A DNA stretch of 43,474 nucleotides from Paracraurococcus ruber. GTDB taxonomy: Bacteria > Pseudomonadota > Alphaproteobacteria > Acetobacterales > Acetobacteraceae. The stretch lies in contig NZ_SMOA01000029.1 of the NCBI RefSeq assembly GCF_004353985.1, positions 1 through 43,474 of the forward strand, given 5' to 3'. The notes under the pieces are model-generated. The model did no database searches and was not told the origin of the DNA. It saw only the letters and a list, made by a program, of their open reading frames with translations. Positions 32,132-40,477 of the stretch are shown here, in pieces. The stretch's first letter is position 1, and every line of letters starts with the position of its first letter. A program made the position numbers and the translations under genes.

Positions 32132-33259
32132 CTAGCCGAGCCACTTCAGCAGGTGCGCCACCACGGCCTCGGGCTGTTCCTGCTGCACCCAGTGGCCGGC
32201 GCCGGGGATCAGGTGGACGTCGCTCATCCGCGTGCAGGCCACCTCCCGCATGCGGCGCATGGCGCCCGGCACCTGCTCGATCCCCCAGTCGCTGGCGCCC
32301 GCGATGAAGACCGAGGGCACGTCGATGGTGCGGCCGGCAAAGACCTGCGCCTCCGCCTCGAACCGTCCCGTCGTGCGGCAGCGGTACCATTGCAGCCCGC
32401 CCTGGAAGCCGGTGCGGTCATACTCGCCGGCATAGACCGCCAGATCGCGCTCCGGCAGCCAGCGATTGGCGGCGATCGCGGCGGCGGAGGGCATCTCCGG
32501 CGCCACCGTCGCCGCCATGTCCTTGTCCAGGTCCATGATGTAGTAGGTCGGCATCTGCGCCAGCGCCTCGGCCGTCCAGCCGGCCAGGCGGAAGGGCTTG
32601 TTGGCGGACCAGTCCGCGCTCTTCATGTGGTAGTAGGCGCGCAGGAAGGCGTGCACGCCCTGCGGGCTGCGCCACATGTCGTCATTGGCGCCGCGCTCCG
32701 AATAGTACCACTGGTAGTGCTTGCGCGGCCACGGCAGCGCCGCCAGCGCGGCATGGATGTCGGGCGGTGAGGGGCGGTCCGGGCCTTCCTCCGGCAAGGC
32801 GGGCGGGCCGGCGAAGGGCGCGCTCATCAGCGCCACGCGGCGGAACACGTCGGGGCGGATCAGCGCGCACCAGGCGGCGACCGGCGAGCCGAAGTCATGG
32901 CCCAGCACCGCCTCCACATGGCCATAGCCCAGCGCCGCCACCAGCCCGAGCTGGTCGCGCACCAGGTTCAGCATGCGGAAGGGGGCGAGGTCGCCGTCGT
33001 AGTCGGCGCTCCAGCCCGTGGTGCGGCCATAGCCGCGCTGGTCCGGCGCGACCACGTGGTAGCCGGCCGCGGCCAGCGCCGGCATGACCTTGCGCCAGGA
33101 CCAGGCGAGTTCGGGGAAGCCGTGCAGCAGCAGCAGGCAGCGCGTGCCCGGCTCCCCGGCCTCCAGCACATGCATCGCCAGGCCGTTGATGCCGGGGATG
33201 ATGCGGGCACGGATGCCGGGCGGCAGCACCTCCGCGCCCAGCGGCGGCATGGCAGTCAT
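32132..33259 (-). CDS. Epoxide-hydrolase-like alpha/beta hydrolase
   Basis: A 375-residue alpha/beta hydrolase. Motifs: HGFPE at 46-50 (oxyanion region), DQRGYGRT at 73-80, nucleophile elbow GHDFGS with Asp122 instead of Ser, and catalytic His356 in GAGHWVQQEQP. An Asp nucleophile plus the cap-domain aromatic segment HYQWYYSERG points to epoxide hydrolases (or haloalkane-dehalogenase relatives) rather than esterases. No signal peptide, so cytoplasmic. ATG 33259 has a strong ribosome site (GGGAGGACCGCC). It is convergent with the importer operon; the 255 bp upstream (33260-33514) hold no gene. The natural substrate is unknown. Confidence 0.85.
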   Translation of the reverse strand: MTAMPPLGAEVLPPGIRARIIPGINGLAMHVLEAGEPGTRCLLLLHGFPELAWSWRKVMPALAAAGYHVVAPDQRGYGRTTGWSADYDGDLAPFRMLNLVRDQLGLVAALGYGHVEAVLGHDFGSPVAAWCALIRPDVFRRVALMSAPFAGPPALPEEGPDRPSPPDIHAALAALPWPRKHYQWYYSERGANDDMWRSPQGVHAFLRAYYHMKSADWSANKPFRLAGWTAEALAQMPTYYIMDLDKDMAATVAPEMPSAAAIAANRWLPERDLAVYAGEYDRTGFQGGLQWYRCRTTGRFEAEAQVFAGRTIDVPSVFIAGASDWGIEQVPGAMRRMREVACTRMSDVHLIPGAGHWVQQEQPEAVVAHLLKWLG

Positions 33260-33514
33260 GGCGGTCCTCCCAGGTGGTCCTTGGCGGCGAGGCTAGCGCG
33301 GATCGCGCCCAGGTCCGAATGCCATTCCGCCGCAGGGGCCGGGCATCGGGCCAGGCACCGCCGCAATTCGTGCGGCGCGGGCGCGGCCGCAGGCGACGCG
33401 GCCTCGCCCCCGGGCAGCCACTGGCCGGCCGGGCGCCATCCGCGCCCGGCAGCACGGCGCCACGGCCCCCCGCGTCGGGGCCGCTGCCACATGGCAGCGG
33501 GACCCGCCCGCGCG

Positions 33515-34102
33515 CTACCCCGCGCTGCGGTCCCACAGGTTCGGCACGGCATCGTTGCCGTAGCCCGAGACGAAGGCGCGCGCCTCGCCCGTGCCGGGGT
33601 CGAAGACATGCCGCCGCACCGCGCCGATATTGCCGCCATAGACATGGATGCTGATGCTCGGCGCATCCGGCACCGCGTTCTCCACCACATGGATGTCGTA
33701 GCTGGCGGCGCCGACCGCGGCGACCTCGCCCGGCCGCAGCCGGTCCCGCCGGCCCGGGCGAGGCGGCGTGCCGGGCGGCCCGAGGACGTATTCGGTGGAG
33801 ATCTCCTCGCCCCGCAGCTGCCCGACCAGGCCCCAGACCAGATGGTCGTGGATCGGTGTCCGCTGGCCCGGGCCCCAGACGAAGCTGACGACGGAGAAGC
33901 GCTCGGCCGGGTCGCAATGCAGCAGGTATTGCCGGTAGCCGGGCCCGACCACGGCGCAGGCGGGCGGCAGCCAGTCATCCGCCGCGACCAGGCCGCGCAG
34001 CAGGCTGGCGCCCTCGGCCAGGAATTCCGCCTCGCCGCCGCCGCCATCGGCCAGCCGCGTCATGCCCTGCACGAAATCCCGCAGCCGGGCGATACCTGCC
34101 AT
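33515..34102 (-). CDS. Cysteine-dioxygenase-like cupin (thiol dioxygenase)
   Basis: A 195-residue single-domain cupin of the cysteine dioxygenase family. Iron ligands can be read as His85 and His87 in PIHDHLVWG and His138 in SYDIHVVEN; the S-x-H-x-Y triad of thiol dioxygenases is present as SIHVY (Ser151, His153, Tyr155). These enzymes oxidise cysteine, 3-mercaptopropionate or similar thiols to sulfinates with O2. ATG 34102 is preferred over 34135 because GGGGAGGAA lies just before it. Divergent from a second cupin gene 71 bp away. Cysteine versus another thiol cannot be decided here. Confidence 0.82.
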   Translation of the reverse strand: MAGIARLRDFVQGMTRLADGGGGEAEFLAEGASLLRGLVAADDWLPPACAVVGPGYRQYLLHCDPAERFSVVSFVWGPGQRTPIHDHLVWGLVGQLRGEEISTEYVLGPPGTPPRPGRRDRLRPGEVAAVGAASYDIHVVENAVPDAPSISIHVYGGNIGAVRRHVFDPGTGEARAFVSGYGNDAVPNLWDRSAG

Positions 34103-34173
34103 CGGTTCCTCCCCCACCCTTCGCCGGCGAACCATGCCATGCTGCCGGCCGTTGCGCGCTTGCGGAGGCGCAA

Positions 34174-34659
34174 ATGACCGAAGGGCCCGAACTTTTCTTC
34201 CTCGCCGACGACGGCAGCATCCCGAACAATCCGCGCCTGCCGGCGCTGCTGTTCCGCGCCGTCCTGCCGGCCGGCGACCCGGCGGCGGCCGAGGCGCTGT
34301 TCGCCCGGCATGGCTGGCCGCCCGCCTGGCGCAACGGCATCTACCCCTACCACCACTACCACCCCGACGCGCATGAGGCGCTGGCGATCGCCCGCGGCAC
34401 GGTGCGGGTCATGCTGGGCGGGGCGGGCGGGCAGGCGGTGGAGCTTGCGGCCGGCGACGTGGTGGTGCTGCCGGCCGGCACCGGCCACCGCAACCTCGGC
34501 GCCAGCCCGGACCTGCTGGTGGTCGGCGCCTATCCGGCTGGCCAGTCGCCGAGCGAATGCCGCGGCCGCCCGGGCGAGCATGCCCGCGCGGTGCCGATGA
34601 TCACGCAGGTGCCGGATGCGCCGCGGGAGCCGGTGCGCGGCCGCCCCTGGCCGCTGTGA
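34174..34659 (+). CDS. Cupin-domain protein, YjlB-like
   Basis: A 161-residue cytoplasmic cupin. The metal-binding motif is YPYHHYHPDAHEAL (His61, His63, Glu68) with a third His at 105 in PAGTGHRNLG; AAGDVVVLPAG gives the second cupin motif. The wording matches YjlB-type proteins, whose function is not established. ATG 34174 follows GGAGGCG. It diverges from the thiol dioxygenase gene and converges with a GST-like gene, the ends being only 7 bp apart, so the two transcripts may overlap. Confidence 0.82.
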   Translation: MTEGPELFFLADDGSIPNNPRLPALLFRAVLPAGDPAAAEALFARHGWPPAWRNGIYPYHHYHPDAHEALAIARGTVRVMLGGAGGQAVELAAGDVVVLPAGTGHRNLGASPDLLVVGAYPAGQSPSECRGRPGEHARAVPMITQVPDAPREPVRGRPWPL

Positions 34660-34666
34660 GCCTGCC

Positions 34667-35374
34667 TCAGAACTCCGCCTCCAGGTCCAGCTCGACGATG
34701 TGCGGCTCGGGCTCGCGCTGCGCCGCCTCGATCCATTCCTGCACCTCCGGCCAGGCCAGGATGGTGGCCATGTACCCGGCCGGCGCGCCATCCGGCCGGA
34801 CATCGTAGCTGCGGTAGCGCAGCACCACCGGCGCATACATCGCATCCGCCACGCTCTTCTCCGCGCCCAGCAGCCAGGGGCCGCCCCAGCGCTCCAGGCA
34901 GTCGGTCCAGATCCAGTTGATCCGCTCGATATCCGCCCGCGCGCCCGACCACAGGGTGAAATTCGGCACGAAGGCGCGCAGGTTCATCGGCAGGGTGCTG
35001 CGCAGCGCGGCGAAGCCGGCATGCATCTCCCCGCTCACGGCGCGGCAGCGGGCGCGCGCCACCCGCTCGGCCGGCATCATCCGCGCCTCGGGGAATTCCT
35101 CGTTCAGGTATTCCGCGATGGCCAGGGTGTCCCACAGCTCCGCCCCCGCATGCCGCAGGCAGGGCAGCAGGATGGAGGAGGATTGCAGCAGCAGCTCGGC
35201 GCGGGAGGTCGGGTCCTCCGCCGAGGCCGCCTCCACCTCGAACTCCAGCCCGGCCATGCGGCAGAGCAGCCAGCCGCGCATCGACCAGGAGGAATAGTTG
35301 CGGCTGCTGATGCGCAGCACCGCCGGCGGCGCCTTGGCCGTGGCGACGCCGCGGCGGCGGGTCCGTTCGGCCAT
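34667..35374 (-). CDS. Glutathione S-transferase family protein
   Basis: A 235-residue protein with an N-terminal thioredoxin-like domain starting LRISSRNYSSWSMRGWLL (20-37) and a segment SSSILLPCLRHAG-AELWDTLAIAEYLNEEFPEA that contains the glutathione-contact and helix-3 region, then an all-helical C-terminal domain (WIWTDCLERWGGPWLLG, VADAMYAPVVLRY). The catalytic residue is probably a Ser near 28-29. About 18 charged or Ala/Arg residues precede the domain. Good ribosome site GAGGAGAG before ATG 35374. Detoxification or another glutathione-dependent role; substrate unknown. Confidence 0.85.
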   Translation of the reverse strand: MAERTRRRGVATAKAPPAVLRISSRNYSSWSMRGWLLCRMAGLEFEVEAASAEDPTSRAELLLQSSSILLPCLRHAGAELWDTLAIAEYLNEEFPEARMMPAERVARARCRAVSGEMHAGFAALRSTLPMNLRAFVPNFTLWSGARADIERINWIWTDCLERWGGPWLLGAEKSVADAMYAPVVLRYRSYDVRPDGAPAGYMATILAWPEVQEWIEAAQREPEPHIVELDLEAEF

Positions 35375-35499
35375 GGCGCGCTCTCCTCGCTGCGTGTCGG
35401 CGGCAGGCTAGCAGCGGCTTCGCGGTTGCGGAAAGATGCCGGGCTGGCACCATGGCGCGGCGCGGCCGGGCGCGATTGCAGAAGGGGACCGCGGGCCGG

Positions 35500-36720
35500 A
35501 TGATCTACCACATGCTGCAGGCCGGCCAGGACTGGCTGCACCCGCTGCGCCGCGCGGCGCGGGGCGGCGCCGGCATGCTCGGGCGGATGGACCTGCGGCA
35601 CCCGGCCTTCTACCCGCTGCGCCCCTGGGCGGCGGCGCTGGATGTCTTCGGCCATGCCGGCATCACCCATGCCCGGCCGGAATTCGGCATCGGCCCCGTC
35701 CGCGTCGGCAACCACGTGGTGGCGGTGGAGGAGGTGGTGGTCGCCGCCACCCCCTTCGCCAGCCTGCTGCATTTCCGCAAGGATGTCGGCCAGCGCCTGC
35801 CGCGCGTGCTGGTGGTGGCGCCGATGTCCGGCCATTTCGCCACCCTGCTGCGCAACACCGTGCAGGTGCTGCTGCAGGACCACGACGTCTACGTGACCGA
35901 CTGGCACAATGCGCGCGACGTGCCGCTCGCGGCCGGCCGCTTCGGGCTCGACGAGTTCACCGAGCATGTCATGCAGTTCCTGCGCGCCATCGGGCCCGGT
36001 GCGCATGTGCTGGCGGTGTGCCAGCCGGTGGTGGCGGTGCTGGCGGCGGTGGCGCTGATGGCGGAGGACCACGACCGCTGCTCCCCCCGCAGCATGTCGC
36101 TCCTGGCCGGCCCGGTGGATACGCGGGTGAAGCCGACGCGGGTGAACCACCTGGCCAAGGCCCAGCCGATCTCCTGGTTCGAGCAGAAGATGATCGCCAC
36201 CGTGCCCTGGCGGCATCGCGGCGGCGGCCGCCGGGTCTATCCCGGCGCGCTGCAGCTGGCCGCCTTCATGGGCATGAACCTCGACCGCCATGTGAAGGCG
36301 CAGCGCGACCAGTTCTGGGCCCTGCATGACGGGGAGGCGGAGAAGGCCAGCCAGCACCGGCGCTTCTACGAGGAGTATTTCGCGGTGATGGACCTGCCGG
36401 CCGAGTTCTACCTCGAGACGGTGCGGGAGGTGTTCCAGGAGCACGCCCTGCCGCGCGGCCGGCTGACCTGGCGCGGCCGGCCGGTGCGGCCGGAGGCGAT
36501 CCGCCGCACCGCCATGCTGACGGTGGAGGGCGAGAAGGACGACATCTGCGCCATCGGCCAGACCATGGCGGCGCTGGATCTCTGCCGCGGCGTGCCGGTG
36601 ACGATGAAGCGCCACCACCTGCAGACCGGCGTCGGGCATTACGGCGTCTTCAGCGGCCGCCGCTGGGCGACGCAGATCTATCCGCGGGTGCGGGAGGTGA
36701 TCGGGGTGAATGACGGCTGA
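35500..36720 (+). CDS. phaZ: Intracellular poly(3-hydroxyalkanoate) depolymerase
   Basis: A 406-residue intracellular PHA depolymerase that releases 3-hydroxybutyrate from storage granules. The nucleophile motif is VCQP with Cys174, as in PhaZ1 of Ralstonia, where a cysteine replaces serine; TDWHNARDVP (132-142) and a C-terminal GVGHYGVFSGRRW with the catalytic His support the call. The frame opens at 35452, but ATG 35500 starts the family-typical N-terminus (MIYHMLQAGQDWLHPLR) and is preceded by AGAAGGGGA. It implies that the organism makes PHB; no synthase gene is in the window. Confidence 0.9.
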   Translation: MIYHMLQAGQDWLHPLRRAARGGAGMLGRMDLRHPAFYPLRPWAAALDVFGHAGITHARPEFGIGPVRVGNHVVAVEEVVVAATPFASLLHFRKDVGQRLPRVLVVAPMSGHFATLLRNTVQVLLQDHDVYVTDWHNARDVPLAAGRFGLDEFTEHVMQFLRAIGPGAHVLAVCQPVVAVLAAVALMAEDHDRCSPRSMSLLAGPVDTRVKPTRVNHLAKAQPISWFEQKMIATVPWRHRGGGRRVYPGALQLAAFMGMNLDRHVKAQRDQFWALHDGEAEKASQHRRFYEEYFAVMDLPAEFYLETVREVFQEHALPRGRLTWRGRPVRPEAIRRTAMLTVEGEKDDICAIGQTMAALDLCRGVPVTMKRHHLQTGVGHYGVFSGRRWATQIYPRVREVIGVNDG

Positions 36721-36817
36721 CCGCGCGGCAAGTGCGGCAGGGGGGGGAGGGCGGCCGGGGCAGGGCCGGCTTCGGGGGTGCCGCCGGGGCTTCGGCGGCC
36801 AGAGGGGAACAGGGACC

Positions 36818-38104
36818 ATGGAGCGATTCTTCGCGCTGCGGGAGCGCGGGACGACGGTGCGGACCGAGGTGCTGGCGGGCGCCACCACCTTCCTGACGAT
36901 GGTCTACATCGTCATCGTCAATCCGGGGATCATGGCGCAGGCCGGCATCGATCAGGGCGCCGCCTTCGTCGCCACCTGCTTGGCCGCCGCCATCGGGTCG
37001 GCGCTGATGGGGCTGCTGGCCAATTTCCCCATCGCGCTGGCGCCGGGCATGGGGCTGAACGCCTATTTCGCCTTCGCCGTGGTGCTCGGGATGGGCGTCA
37101 CCTGGCAGGTGGCGCTCGGCGCCGTCTTCCTCTCGGGCCTGCTCTTCCTGGCGGTGTCCCTGCTGCGGGTGCGGGAATGGCTGATCAACGGCATCCCGCT
37201 CAGCCTCAAGCTCGGCATCGCCGCCGGCATCGGCTTCTTCCTCGGCCTGATCGGGCTGAAGAACATGGGCCTGGTCGTGGACCATCCGGCGACGCTGGTC
37301 GGCCTCGGCAAGCTCACCGAGACCTCCGTGCTGCTGGGCTGTCTGGGCTTCGTCATCATCGCCGGGCTGTCGGCGCGGCGGGTGCCGGGGGCGATCGTCA
37401 TCGGCATCCTGGCGACGGCGGCGCTCGGCATCCCCTTCGGCCTGACGAAATTCAGCGGGATCGTCAGCCTGCCGCCCTCCCTGGCGCCGACCTTCCTGCA
37501 GCTCGACATCGCCGGCGCGCTGCAGCTCGGCGTGCTCGGCATCGTCTTCACCTTCTTCCTGGTGGACCTGCTGGACAACACCGGTACGCTGATCGCCACC
37601 ACGCACCGCGCCGGGCTGATGCGCAAGGACGGCTCGGTGCCCAATCTCGGCCGGGCGCTGCAGGCCGACAGCGGCGGGGCGATCATCGGCTCGGCGCTCG
37701 GCACCTCCACCACCGTCAGCTACATCGAGAGCGCGGCGGGCATCCAGGCCGGCGGCCGCACCGGGCTGACGGCCCTCACCGCCGCCGTGCTGTTCCTGGC
37801 GGTGCTGTTCCTGGCGCCGCTCGCCACCAGCATCCCCGCCTTCGCCACCGCGCCGGCGCTGGTCTTCGTCGCCTGCCTGATGGCACAGGCGCTGCGGGAC
37901 GTCGCCTGGGACGACGCCACGGACTACGTCCCCGCGGTCATCACCACGCTCTCGATGCCCTTCACCTTCTCGATCGCCACGGGCATCGGCCTCGGCTTCA
38001 TCACCCATGCGCTGCTGAAGGTTGCGGCCGGCCGGGCGGCGGAGGTGAGCGGCGCGGTCTGGATCATCGCCGGGCTCTGCGTGGTGAAATTCGCGCTGAC
38101 CTGA
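36818..38104 (+). CDS. NCS2 family purine permease (AzgA/PbuG type)
   Basis: A 428-residue inner-membrane permease with 12 or more hydrophobic spans. Diagnostic motifs: GLNAYFAFAVV, VDLLDNTGTLIATT, ALGTSTTVSYIESAAGIQAG and a C-terminal TTLSMPFTFSIATGIGLGFI, all typical of the AzgA-like branch that imports hypoxanthine, guanine or adenine with protons. The frame opens at 36710, but ATG 36818 fits the family start (MERFFALRERG) and follows AGAGGGGA. The stretch 38105-38271 after it is GC-rich with no trusted gene. Confidence 0.9.
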   Translation: MERFFALRERGTTVRTEVLAGATTFLTMVYIVIVNPGIMAQAGIDQGAAFVATCLAAAIGSALMGLLANFPIALAPGMGLNAYFAFAVVLGMGVTWQVALGAVFLSGLLFLAVSLLRVREWLINGIPLSLKLGIAAGIGFFLGLIGLKNMGLVVDHPATLVGLGKLTETSVLLGCLGFVIIAGLSARRVPGAIVIGILATAALGIPFGLTKFSGIVSLPPSLAPTFLQLDIAGALQLGVLGIVFTFFLVDLLDNTGTLIATTHRAGLMRKDGSVPNLGRALQADSGGAIIGSALGTSTTVSYIESAAGIQAGGRTGLTALTAAVLFLAVLFLAPLATSIPAFATAPALVFVACLMAQALRDVAWDDATDYVPAVITTLSMPFTFSIATGIGLGFITHALLKVAAGRAAEVSGAVWIIAGLCVVKFALT

Positions 38105-38271
38105 GCCGACCGTCCCGGGCGTGCGCCGCCCTGCCGGCAGACGTCCGGCGCCACCCTGGGCCGGCCCGGGTCCGACCCGCACCGGCCACGGCCGGGCGCC
38201 GGCCCGCCAGGGGGGCGAGGCACGCGTGCGGATGCATCGGGGGGATGGCCGCCTCGATGCCCCCGGGCCGG

Positions 38272-38412
38272 TCACCGCGCGTGGCAGGCGGCGCAGGTGC
38301 CGCCGGCCAGCCGGGAGGGCGCACCCTCCCACCGCGCGCCGGCCACCAGCAGCGCATGGCCGCCGACCAGCAGGACCGCAACCAGGCCGATGACCAGGAT
38401 CGCCCGCCGCAT
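38272..38412 (-). CDS. Small membrane protein ending in a CXXCH motif (46 residues)
   Basis: A very short gene: ATG 38412, TGA at 38272-38274, 46 codons, preceded by a strong ribosome site (GGAGGGAGGCGGC). The product is MRRAILVIGLVAVLLVGGHA, a basic start plus one hydrophobic span (about 4-20), a 15-residue linker and the end GGTCAACHAR. CAACH is a c-type haem attachment motif, Cys40 and Cys43, placed 3 residues from the C-terminus and on the periplasmic side if the span is a signal anchor. I do not recognise the family. It lies in the 384-bp gap between the purine permease and the deacetylase genes and runs opposite to both. Confidence 0.6.
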   Translation of the reverse strand: MRRAILVIGLVAVLLVGGHALLVAGARWEGAPSRLAGGTCAACHAR

Positions 38413-38488
38413 GGCGCCGCCTCCCTCCGCTTGTCGCTCCCGGCCCTGCCGCCCAGGATAGCGCAAGCCAGGAAGGGGGAGGGACGGG

Positions 38489-39154
38489 ATGGCGGCGGTG
38501 CAGCCGGTTTGCCTGACGTTCGACAACGGGCCGGAGCCGGAGGTGACGCCCGGCGTGCTGGCCACGCTGCGCCGCCGGGGCCTGCCGGCGATGTTCTTCG
38601 TCGTCGGCGAGAAGCTGCGGGACCCCGCCCGCCGCGCCCTGGCGGAGCGGGCGCGGGCGGAGGGCTTTCCGGTGGGCAACCACACCCTCAGCCATGGCAC
38701 GCCGCTCGGCCGCCGCGGCGGGGCGGAGGCGGTGGCCGAGATCACCGCCTGCGACGCGCTGCTCGACGGGCTGCAGGAGCCGGAGCGGCTGTTCCGCCCG
38801 AATGGCGGCGGCGGCGCGCTGGGGCCGCATCTGCTGAACGCCGCCGCGGCGCGGCACCTGCAGGCGGGCGGGCACACGGTGGTGCTGTGGAATGCCATCC
38901 CGCGCGACTTCGACGACCCGGATGGCTGGCCGGACCGGGCCCTGGCGCAGCATGCCGCCGCCACGGCGCCGGTGCTGATGGTGCTGCACGACCTGCCGAA
39001 CGGCGCCATGCGACACCTGGACCGCGTGCTGGGCAGGCTGCAGGACCGCGGCGTCGAATTCCTGGCGACCCCGCCCGCCGCCTGCGTGCCGATCCTGCGC
39101 GGCGCGGCGCAGCCGGGCCTCGGCGCCGTCGTCTCCCCGGATCCCGCGCCATGA
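38489..39154 (+). CDS. Polysaccharide-deacetylase-like (NodB-fold) protein
   Basis: A 221-residue carbohydrate esterase 4-like protein. Motif 1 is TFDNGP at 10-15 where active enzymes have TFDDGP: the second Asp, a metal ligand, is Asn13. Motif 2 is intact (NHTLSH, His65 and His69). Motif 3, normally RPPYG, is RPNGGGG. A late VLHDLP gives the His of motif 5. No signal peptide is present, so the protein should be cytoplasmic, unusual for an enzyme that acts on cell-wall polymers. ATG 38489 follows GGGGGAGGGACGGG. Its stop overlaps the start of the Bug receptor gene, so the pair is coupled. Confidence 0.8.
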   Translation: MAAVQPVCLTFDNGPEPEVTPGVLATLRRRGLPAMFFVVGEKLRDPARRALAERARAEGFPVGNHTLSHGTPLGRRGGAEAVAEITACDALLDGLQEPERLFRPNGGGGALGPHLLNAAAARHLQAGGHTVVLWNAIPRDFDDPDGWPDRALAQHAAATAPVLMVLHDLPNGAMRHLDRVLGRLQDRGVEFLATPPAACVPILRGAAQPGLGAVVSPDPAP

Positions 39155-40104
39155 GGCGCCGCGCGCTGCTCGCGGCGGCGGCCGCGCTGCCCGTCGCCCG
39201 CGCGCAGGCGGCCTGGCCGGACCGGCCCATCCGCCTGGTCGTGCCCTTCGCCGCCGGCACCACCACGGACATCCTGGCGCGGCTCTGCGGCGCGGCCCTC
39301 GCCCAGGGGCTGGGCCAGCCGGTGGTGGCGGACAACCGCGCCGGCGCGGGCGGCACGGTGGGCACCCAGGCGGCGGCGCAGGCGGCGCCGGACGGGCACA
39401 CGCTGCTCTTCGGCACCAGCGGCACCATGGCGACCAACCCGGCCATCATGCCCGCCATCCCCTATGACCCGCTGCGCGACCTGGCGCCCATCGCCGGCTA
39501 TGCCCGCACCGCCGTGGTGCTGGGCGTGCGGCCGCAGCTTGGCGTGGCGGGGTTCGCGGAATTCCTGGCGCTGGCGCGGCAGCGGCCGCTTTCGGTCGGC
39601 ACCGCCGGCACCGGCACCACGGGGCACCTGACCGTGGCGCTGGTCACGCTGCGGGCCGGCCTTGCGCTGACCCATGTGCCCTATCGCGATGGGTCCCGCG
39701 CCGTCGCGGACCTGCTGAACGGCACGCTGGACGCCATGGTATACCACCCGCTGGGCTTCCTGCCGCATATCCGGGCCGGGACGGTGCGCCCGCTGGCGGT
39801 GACCGGCCCGGCGCGGCATCCGCTGTTCCCGGCGGTGCCGACCCTGCTGGAGTCGGGGCTGGAGGGCGCGGTGGTGGAGGGCTGGTGGGCGCTCTATGCC
39901 CCCGCCGCCACGCCGACGCCGGTGGTGGCGCGGCTGGCGGGGCTGGTGCGGGACTCGCTGGGCGCAGCCGCGGCGCGGGAGGAGCTGGAGCGGCAGGGGC
40001 TGCAGCCGATGCCGCTCGACCCCGGAGCGCTGGCGGCGCTGACGCGGGAGGAATTGGCGAAGCAGCGCGCCCTGGCGCAGGCGGCGAACATCACGCCGGA
40101 CTGA
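39151..40104 (+). CDS. Bug/TctC-type tripartite tricarboxylate receptor protein
   Basis: A 317-residue periplasmic solute receptor. Signal peptide MRRRALLAAAAALPVARAQA, then the Bug hallmark WPDRPIRLVVPFAAGTTTD, NRAGAGGTVGTQAA and later GTAGTGTTGHL and HVPYRDGSRAVADLLNG. ATG 39151 overlaps the deacetylase-like stop as ATGA. Bug proteins bind carboxylates such as citrate, aromatic acids or nicotinate; no tctA/tctB membrane genes are in the window, which is common for this family. Ligand unknown. Confidence 0.88.
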   Translation: MRRRALLAAAAALPVARAQAAWPDRPIRLVVPFAAGTTTDILARLCGAALAQGLGQPVVADNRAGAGGTVGTQAAAQAAPDGHTLLFGTSGTMATNPAIMPAIPYDPLRDLAPIAGYARTAVVLGVRPQLGVAGFAEFLALARQRPLSVGTAGTGTTGHLTVALVTLRAGLALTHVPYRDGSRAVADLLNGTLDAMVYHPLGFLPHIRAGTVRPLAVTGPARHPLFPAVPTLLESGLEGAVVEGWWALYAPAATPTPVVARLAGLVRDSLGAAAAREELERQGLQPMPLDPGALAALTREELAKQRALAQAANITPD

Positions 40105-40477
40105 CGCCGTGGCGGATCGGGACCCTGCGATGGCCGCCCTGCCGCCATCGGCGGGAGGCCGCCCCTCGAAGCCCGTGACCGTCCGCAGCCCCACATCCTG
40201 CCGCGCCGCCGCCCCGGCGCGCGGCTGGCCCGGCCCCGTCCGGCATCGGGGTCGACCCCGAGGCCGGGCGGCAGGCCCGCTCCGCGCGGCGGCGGGGCGC
40301 TGCCGGCGGGCATTTCCGGGATGGTTGCGCCGCGTCCATCTTCACCGCTTGGTCGGCTTCGCCGACTCCCGATGCGGCTGCGGGAATGCGCCCGCCGAAG
40401 GAGGTGTAATGAAGTTGTAACTTTCACATACTTATGAACCCGCCCCGCGATGCCTGAATCGCCGGGAGATGAGCCGA
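40105..40477. promoter_or_regulatory. Intergenic region upstream of chemoreceptor gene
   Basis: These 373 bases hold no trusted gene. Near the end, 40407-40440 is the most AT-rich stretch around and probably contains the promoter of the chemoreceptor gene, although no clear -35/-10 or sigma-28 box was found. Within it a near-perfect ribosome site (aaggaggt, 40398-40405) stands before a three-codon frame ATG-AAG-TTG-TAA (40409-40420), which could be a leader peptide, chance, or the remains of a lost gene. Confidence 0.4.

Noticed and set aside
36778-39150. Plus-strand frame that joins the Bug receptor upstream through the purine permease region (1108 codons)
   Set aside because: Only the part from 39151 has a signal peptide and Bug motifs; the rest is the out-of-frame shadow of the permease and deacetylase-like genes.
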